From: Henckelia pumila
Lineage: Eukaryota; Streptophyta; Magnoliopsida; Lamiales; Gesneriaceae
Direction: 5' to 3'
Assembly: GCF_033568475.1 (NCBI RefSeq)
Contig: NW_027331831.1
Coordinates: 15,934,001 to 15,998,000 of the forward strand
DNA: 64,000 bases
This document shows, one piece after another, positions 57,569 to 64,000 of the stretch. The first letter of the stretch is position 1, and every line of letters begins with the position of its first letter. A program made the translations under genes and the position numbers. The notes below the pieces were generated by a model. The model did no database searches. It was not told the origin of the DNA and worked only from the letters and a program-made list of their open reading frames with translations.

Positions 57569-60500
57569 CTAATCGACAGTTGGCAGAGAATCAAGAGTGA
57601 TATCATGCTCTTCCTCTCCTACGTTCACTTGGACGCCTTCATAGTAGTGCTTCAGCTGGTGGCCATTCACCTTGAATGTTTTGGACGTGCCCAAACTTTG
57701 AATTTCGGCTGCACCATGAGGAAAGACATTAGTAATAACAAATGGTCCATTCCAATGTGAACGTAACTTACCTGGAAACAACCGAAGTCGTGAATGATAG
57801 AGCAGCACTTTCTGACCGATTTGAAGTTCCTTCTAGAGATCATCTTGTCGTGGAAGGCCTTTGTCTTGTCCTTGTAGATCTTAGAGCTGGCATAAGCATC
57901 ATTGCGGATTTCTTCTAATTCTTGCAACTGTAGCTTCCAGTGCTCCTCGCTCTCAGCCATTTGCATGTTGAAGTGTTTGATTTCCCAATAGGCTCTATGC
58001 TCCAATTCCACCGGCAAATGACATGGTTTCCCAAAAATCAGCCGATATGGAGACATTCCAATCGGTGTCTTGAACACAGTTCTGTACGCCCATAAGGCAT
58101 CATCCAAACGCAAGCTCCAATCCTTTCTAGTAGGATTCACGGTCTTTTCCAGGATAGATTTGATCTCTCTGTTCGATACCTCAGCTTGCTCGTTGGATTG
58201 TGGATGATATGCAGTGGAGATCCTGTGCGTCACATGGTACTTTTTAAGCAAACTCGCCACAGTTCGGTTGCAAAAATGTGTTCGTCTATCACTGATGAGA
58301 GCTCTCGGAATGCCAAACCTAGAGAAAAGGTTATGATTGATAAACTCTGCAACAACTTTCGAATCGTCAGTCTGGGTGGCCTTTGCTTCCACCCACTTCG
58401 AGACATAATCCACAGAAAGCAATATATAAATGTATCCATAAGAACTAGGAAAAGGTCCCATGAAGTCGATTCCCCAAACATCAAAGATTTCACAAACTAG
58501 AATAGGTTGCTGGGGCATCTCCTTTCGTTGGGAGATATTACCTGTTTTTTGGCATTGAGTACACGACTTACAGAACATGTAAGCGTCTCGAAACAGGGAG
58601 GGCCAAAAAAATCCGCTTTCCAACACCTTCCTTGCTGTCCATTTCGCTCCAAAATGGCCACCACATGCATAAGAATGACAAAACATGATGATAGGGATTA
58701 CCTCGCTCGCGGGTACACATTGACGTATCACTTGATCCGCGCAGTGTTTCCACAAGTATGGATCATCCCACACATAATATTTCGCATCGCTCCTCACCTT
58801 GTCCTTTTGAGCCCTTGAAAATTCAGAGGGAAACCCATTAGTAACTAAATAATTCACAATTTTTGCGTACTAGGGTAATTCGGCGCTTGCTGAAAATAAT
58901 TGCTCATCAGGAAATTCTTCTTGCAAATTCAGCTCCTCATCAACATGAACTAGGCAACTCAAGTGGTCAGCGACTTGATTCTCGGTCCCTCTTTTTTCTT
59001 TGATTTCTACATCAAATTCGCTCATAAGTAGTATCCATCGGATCAGCCTTGGCTTTGCCTCCTTCTTCGCCATCAGAAAACGAAGAGCTGCATGATCAGA
59101 GTAAACAATAACTTTAGTACCAAGTAAATAAGAGCGAAATTTTTCTAATGCAAAGACCACAGCTAAAAGCTCCTTTTCAATGGTGGAGTAGTTTCATTGG
59201 GCATCGTTCAGGATACGCGAAGCTTAGTAGATAACATGCGATGCTTTCCCAACTTTTTGTCCTAAAACAGCGCCAACTGCATAGTCACTGGCATCACACA
59301 TGATCTCGAATGACTTGCTCCAATCCGGTGGCTGGATTATTGGTGCAGATGTCAAGGAATCTTTGAGTTGATCAAAAGATGTTTTGCATGGTGCATCAAA
59401 TTAAAACGGAACGTCTTTTTGCAAAAACTTGCACATGGGGGATGCTATCTTGGCGAAGTCCTGAATGTATCTCTTATAGAAACCTGCATGGCCAAGAAAA
59501 GAACGCACTTCCCGCACACATGTGGGATAAGGGAGAGACTGAATGATATCGATTTTAGCCTTATCTACCTCTATTCCCTTAGATGAAACGACATGACCCA
59601 ATACAACACCTTGCCTAACCATAAAATGACATTTTTCAGAATTTAAAACCAAGTTGGTTTCGACACACCTTTTAAGGACAAGTGCAAGGTTAGACAGACA
59701 GGTTTCGAATGAATCACCATAGACAGTAAAATCATCCATGAAAACTTCTAAGATATGCTCGATGAAGTCCGAAAAAATACTAACCATACACCGTTGGAAA
59801 GTGGCCGGTGCATTGCAAAGTCCAAAGGGCATCCGTCGATACGCAAAGGTGCCAAACGGGCATGTGAATGTCGTCTTTTCTTGATCCTCTGGTGCAATAG
59901 CAATCTAAAAATAACCAGAATACCCATCAAGAAAACAATAATAAGGATGACATGCTAAAAGTTCAATCATTTGATCAATAAATGGCAAAGGAAAGTGATG
60001 CTTTCGGGTTCCCGCATTTAACTTCCTATAATCTATACAAACCCTCCACCCGTTTTGAATGCGGGTGGAAACCAATTCATCATACTTGTTTTTCACCACA
60101 GTTATCCCAGTTTTCTTGGGTACTATTTGTACTGGGCTGACCCACTGACTGTCAGAAATTGGGTAGATGACTCCAACTTCAAGTAGTTTCAAAATTTCAG
60201 CCTTGACCACCTCCATCATCGTTGGATTCAACTTCCTCTGTGGTTGACGTGAGGGGTTTGCTCCATCCTCCATCAAAATTCGATGCATGCATGTGGACAG
60301 ACTAATTCCCTTGATGTCTGCTATAGTCCACCCAATAGCAGTTTTGTGCTCCTGTAGTACCTTGACTAGTTGCTCCTCTTGGTCGGCTTCCAAACTATTG
60401 GAGATTATGACTGGTAATGTTTCTCCTTCACCAAGGAAAACATACTTCAGATGGGTTGGAAGTGTCTTTAGTTCGACCACTGGTGCCTGCAAAACAGATG

Positions 60501-62649
60501 GAAGCCGCCCAGTGAGTGTGCCACTGTGAACATCAATTTTGGTCATGGATGTTTTCAAAAATGGTCTGCCTAACAAAATAGGACTATTATGATCTCCGTT
60601 TTCCATGTCTAGCACATAAAAATCTGCAGGAAACACCAAGTCATTCACTTGCACTAACACATCTTCTACTACTCCCATAGGGTATGCATTAGACCTATCT
60701 GCTAAATGAATAACAATTCCAGTTTTGTTCAATGGACCAATTTTCAAGGATGAATAGATAGAATATGGCATAACATTGATTGATGCTCCTAGATCCAACA
60801 TGGCCTTTTCAAGTCTAACATTCCCTATAGTGCATGAGATAGAAAACATACCTGGATCCTTGCATTTTGCGGGAAATTTTCGTTGGATCACAGCAGATAC
60901 GTTCTCACCAAGTTCCACTTTTTGACAACCCTTCAGTGTCTGCTTCCTCTTTGCTGTGCACAATTCCTTCAAAAACTTTGCGTATCGAGGTACTTGCTTA
61001 ATGGCATCTAACAACGGAATATTCACCTCACATCTACGAAAAGTCTCATAAAGATCCTTTATCCCTTCATCTTTTTTAGACTCTTTTAATGCTAAGGGAA
61101 AAGGGGCGACAGGCTTATATTCAGAAAGTGGAGGAAACTTACCTCTTGGCGCTTCTTCCTTGGTTGCTTCACCATCAATCGCCTTTGGTTCTTCTTGTGG
61201 CTTCTCCTTGGTTGAAGCCTCCACTTATTTTTCCTTGATCTTCAACTCCTTCCCATTCCGTAGAGTGATTGCACTTGCATTTTCTCTTGGGTTTGAAATT
61301 GTCTGAGATGGTAAAGCATTGGAGTGCTGTGCTTCCAGCTTATTGATGGCGGTGGCGAGCTGTCCCATCTGGGTATTCAAGTTTTGAATACTTGTTCTAG
61401 TTTTCTGTTGAAAAACTACAATGTTAGTAGCAAGATCTTTAACGATATTTTCAAGAAACTCACCTGGATTTGGAATTTGAGGACGCTGCTGCTGTTGAGG
61501 ATACGGCGGCCTATAAGTTTGATTGTGCGGTGGTGCTTGAGGTCCCGATTGATTTGCTTGAGGGTTCCCATACCTCAGATTTGGATGATCCTTCCAACCA
61601 GGATTGTATGTGTTGGAATAGGGATCATATTTCCGCTGTGGTGGTCAAGGGAATCCTTCAGTAGCATTGACTTGTTCAACCGAATCTTCTTGAAGTGTGG
61701 GACACATATCAGTAGCGTGTCCCACTGAAGCACAAATTTCACATGCCTTTGCAGTCTGTCCATTCCCTACAGCCATCTGACGCACAAGAGACATCGATTC
61801 AATTAATTGTTGTTCAAGGGAAGAGACATTTACCTCGTTTTTCTTCCTTGGTGGATGCTCATTCCTGATGGTGCCAAATTGTTGAGAGTTGACAGCCATA
61901 CTCTCTATCAAAGTCCTCGCTTGTACTGGCGTTTTGTCCACAAAAACGCCTCCACTGGCTGCGTCTAGCATACTCCTATCATGAGGTAACAAACCTTTAT
62001 AGCAAAATTGTATCAATTGATTTTCACTTATCTGGTGTTGCGGACAGCTAGCACAAAACTTCTTGAACCGCTCCCAGTATTCATGCAGTGATTCCCCGGA
62101 GTATTGCTTGATACCATAGATTTCCTTCCGGATGTTCGCAGCTCTAGAGGCTGGAAAGTATTTTTCCAGAAAGGTTCTTTTCATCTCCGTCCAAGTTGTG
62201 ATGGAGCAAGAGGGCAAGTAATATAGCCAATCCTTAGCAGCACTCTTCAAAGAGAAAGGAAAAGCTCTCAGCTGAATCTGTTCCTCTGTCACTCCATGGG
62301 GTTTCATACTCGTGCAGACCACGTGAAATTCCATCAAGTGTTTATTTGGATCCTCACCTGCAAGACCATATAAGGAAGGTAGTAAGTGAATTAATCCAGA
62401 CTTAAGCTCAAAAGTAGCATTATTTTCTAATGTAGGAAAAGTAATGCATAAAGGTTGTTGATTGGGATCAGGAGTGCCCAATTGTCTTAGACTCAGGTTA
62501 GCATTGACAGCCATCTCTTCTTCTGGAAAAGCAGCTCGAGCAGCGGCTTCTTGTTGTTGCCTTCGGAGTTCTCTCCTTCGCCAATGCAAAGTTCTTTCAA
62601 TCTCCGGATCGTAGAGAAAGTCTTCTTCAGCAAAATCACCTGAAAGCAT
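57569..62649 (-). pseudogene. Element F gag-pol (Athila Gypsy), seven stops and a frameshift
   Basis: Gag begins at 62649 (MLSGDFAEEDFLYDPEIERT). It has the Athila gag core and a zinc-knuckle-like CEICASVGHATDMC. Protease has AMLDLGASINVMPYSIY. RT has [39 protein letters not shown] and VFMDDFTVYGD. RNase H has SDHAALRFL and [11 protein letters not shown]. Integrase has [45 protein letters not shown] and [19 protein letters not shown]. The Asp-Asp-Glu pattern appears present. In-frame stops: 61645, 61225, 59905, 59401, 59224, 59194 and 58870. A frameshift near 57830 leads to the last segment (57808-57569), which continues the integrase C-terminus. The frame is otherwise colinear over 5 kb. Confidence 0.93.
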
Positions 62650-62741
62650 GAACTAGATAGAACTAAAAACAAAGAAAAGAGAAGAGAGTGAGATTAATCA
62701 AAATAAAACAAAAAAAAATGAACACAATAAATTAACACCGT

Positions 62742-62759
62742 TCCCCGACGACGGCGCCA
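62742..62759 (-). promoter_or_regulatory. Element F primer binding site (tRNA-Asp type)
   Basis: Read on the minus strand from 62759: TGGCGCCGTCGTCGGGGA, five bases from the LTR edge at 62765. It matches the tRNA-Asp 3' end used by Athila elements except for one or two bases. Confidence 0.85.
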
Positions 62760-62764
62760 AAATT

Positions 62765-63747
62765 TGGTAGCGCTTAATCGTGTCACGCCCAAATTACCCA
62801 ACTCAAGAAGATAATCACTAAAAATGTAGTAGTGTGAATAGGGATCGTTCCCACGAGAAAAGGAAAATTTAATGTGTCCTAAGTAAACAAAAGGGGATTT
62901 TGAGATTAACTACTAAAATTTTAAACAATTAAATATTCAAATTATCACTATCATGCAAGATTGAAAATTAAACTAGAGAAATCAATAAGAGACAAGACTT
63001 GGTATCAGTCGACTACACCCTTGATATTCATTCATTCAAACAATTACGGATTTGAATTCTAATTTAGCTATAGCTTGCAAAACAAAATCCTAAGATGGCC
63101 AATCCAAAAATCTCGCATACAAACATGAAATAAACCAAATCAGTTATTGATACTTAACAAGAATTAAACACTATGAATCGAATCTCATGAATAAAATATA
63201 TCAAGGTTTCGTCTCCCTCAACCAAGTATAAAAGGTTTAGCTACAACGATTCATCACCAAATCAATAAAAATTCAAAAGAAAAGAAGAAAACTAGAGAGA
63301 AAATTGAAGAACAAAACCTAGCCTCCAAGAGAGATTCTCCAAAATCTGATAATAATCCTCAAAAACGGAATTAAGAGTCTAATAAAGCCTAGAGTCCAAA
63401 ATAACAAAATTTCCAAAATTATAAAATTATTCCCGAACAGGCTAGCGCGCTCGATCGCATTGAGTACGTCCGATCGAGCGCGCAATAATATGCAATTCAC
63501 TGCCTTGAAATTCCTCGGCCCGCGCTCGATCGCCTCGAGTTCGTCCGCTCGAGCGCATGGAAAATGGCCAACATTCTGCCTTCATTTTCTTCAACTTGAA
63601 ATCTCCTACACATTAAACCCGGGAGTATGTTATGAATGTAAATGCATGCAAAAGACAAAACTAAGATAAAACATGAACAAACCAATAAAATGCATGCAAA
63701 CTAATAACAAAATAACAACAAAATATGCAAACAAAACACGACTATCA
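62765..63747 (-). repeat. Element F 5' LTR (983 bp, internally deleted)
   Basis: Lacks 306 bp present in the 3' LTR. The deletion joins at TTCATTCAA near 63031-63039. It contains the best preserved inverted-repeat modules: 63445-63483 (perfect 13-bp arms, 13-nt spacer) and 63522-63556 (11-bp arms, one mismatch, 13-nt spacer). Confidence 0.93.
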
Positions 63748-63752
63748 ACAGT

Positions 63753-64000
63753 ACTTTCGTACCTCAAATACTAGACCCGCTCTACCAGCTCTAAGTCCAC
63801 GCCTATAATCCGCACTACAATGCCAAATGATACTAATATCATTAAAGTGCTCTAAAAGCCTTAACTAAGCTATTGCATACTCCTAAATATTTTTAGGAAG
63901 CAAAAGCTATACATGCGTCCGTCGTTAGCCCGTTACTGTCACTTGCTTCAAAACTAGGCCACAGCTCCGCTACGACGCCTGGATCGCTACGCCACTTTCG
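63753..64000 (-). repeat. Element E: LTR or internal continuation to the right edge
   Basis: Follows element F's second ACAGT duplication (63748-63752) and is taken to be the direct continuation of 53395. No open frame was recognised. The other end of E is outside the window. Confidence 0.6.

Larger units (their letters stand above)
53396..63747 (-). mobile_element. Element F: Athila-type Gypsy LTR retrotransposon (10352 bp)
   Basis: LTRs 53396-54675 (1280 bp) and 62765-63747 (983 bp) have tips TGGTAGCG and ACTATCA. They are flanked by perfect ACAGT (53391-53395 and 63748-63752). Minus-strand order: 5' LTR, tRNA-Asp primer site, gag-pol (62649 to 57569), a spacer with three inverted repeats, env-like ORF (56914 to 55923), purine tract and 3' LTR. 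The gag sequence (SGLIHLLPSLYGLAGEDP, ANIRKEIYGIKQYSGESL) and tRNA-Asp primer are typical of Athila. By eye about 15 differences occur over about 970 aligned LTR sites, besides a 306-bp deletion. Confidence 0.95.

Noticed and set aside
1..64000. tRNA, rRNA or other structured RNA genes
   Set aside because: The only tRNA-like sequences are primer binding sites of the LTR elements (18 nt or less). No cloverleaf or rRNA sequence was recognised by eye.

Overview
This window is nuclear DNA from a flowering plant, most likely a eudicot. Spliced genes with GT-AG introns encode a chlorophyll-pathway enzyme and a plant-type C2/SMP membrane tether, and the rest is plant transposable elements. No organellar, bacterial or RNA genes were recognised. 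Roughly 80 percent of the window is transposon sequence, much of it nested. The species cannot be named from the sequence.

Left end (1-8122). The first two coding exons of glutamate-1-semialdehyde aminomutase (GSA, minus strand) enter from the left edge. A 3.1 kb hAT DNA transposon (1680-4801), with a perfect 8-bp target duplication, sits 113 bp upstream of the GSA start codon. Its transposase frame (2084-4297) carries three stop codons. AT-rich spacer follows, with a short Myb/SANT-like relic (6421-6688) and a TA microsatellite.

Nest 1 (8123-27564). A Sirevirus-type Copia element, A, lies on the minus strand with 5-bp target duplication GCTTT. It has gag-pol, a downstream env-like ORF and several polypurine tracts. 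A second Copia element, B (17661-26986, plus strand, two 1876-bp LTRs, target duplication AAAAC), is inserted in A's promoter-side LTR. Element A carries an unusual spaced palindrome, CAGTGTTG-N6-GTGTTG..AACAC-N6-CAACACTG, at eleven internal places (several inside coding sequence) and twice in each LTR. Element B has a run of four perfect GC-rich hairpins just after its primer binding site.

Host gene (28777-33551, plus). An apparently intact eight-exon gene encodes an NTMC2T5-like (tricalbin-type) protein of about 653 residues: N-terminal membrane segment, SMP domain, C2 domain, C-terminal membrane segment. One exon is only 19 nt.

Repeats between host gene and nest 2 (33552-37936). AT-rich DNA holds a Tourist/Harbinger-like element with a 290-bp tandem duplication of one end. 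It contains a LINE RNase H fragment on the minus strand. A second LINE fragment (zf-RVT plus RNase H, plus strand) follows.

Nest 2 (about 37937 to the right edge). A Gypsy element C (Del/Tekay-like, plus strand) has D inserted in its 5' LTR. D is a 9.2 kb element with 2.7 kb LTRs, target duplication TTAAG and no recognisable coding capacity (LARD-like). C is cut at 52746 by E, a related minus-strand Gypsy LTR, which is itself interrupted by F. F is an Athila-type Gypsy element (53396-63747, target duplication ACAGT, tRNA-Asp primer site) with its own env-like ORF. All polyproteins carry nonsense and/or frameshift lesions, so none of the copies looks autonomous.

Four of the LTR families (A, C, D, F) each carry their own multi-copy palindromic module. 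The dispersed palindrome of A is the most unusual signal in the window.
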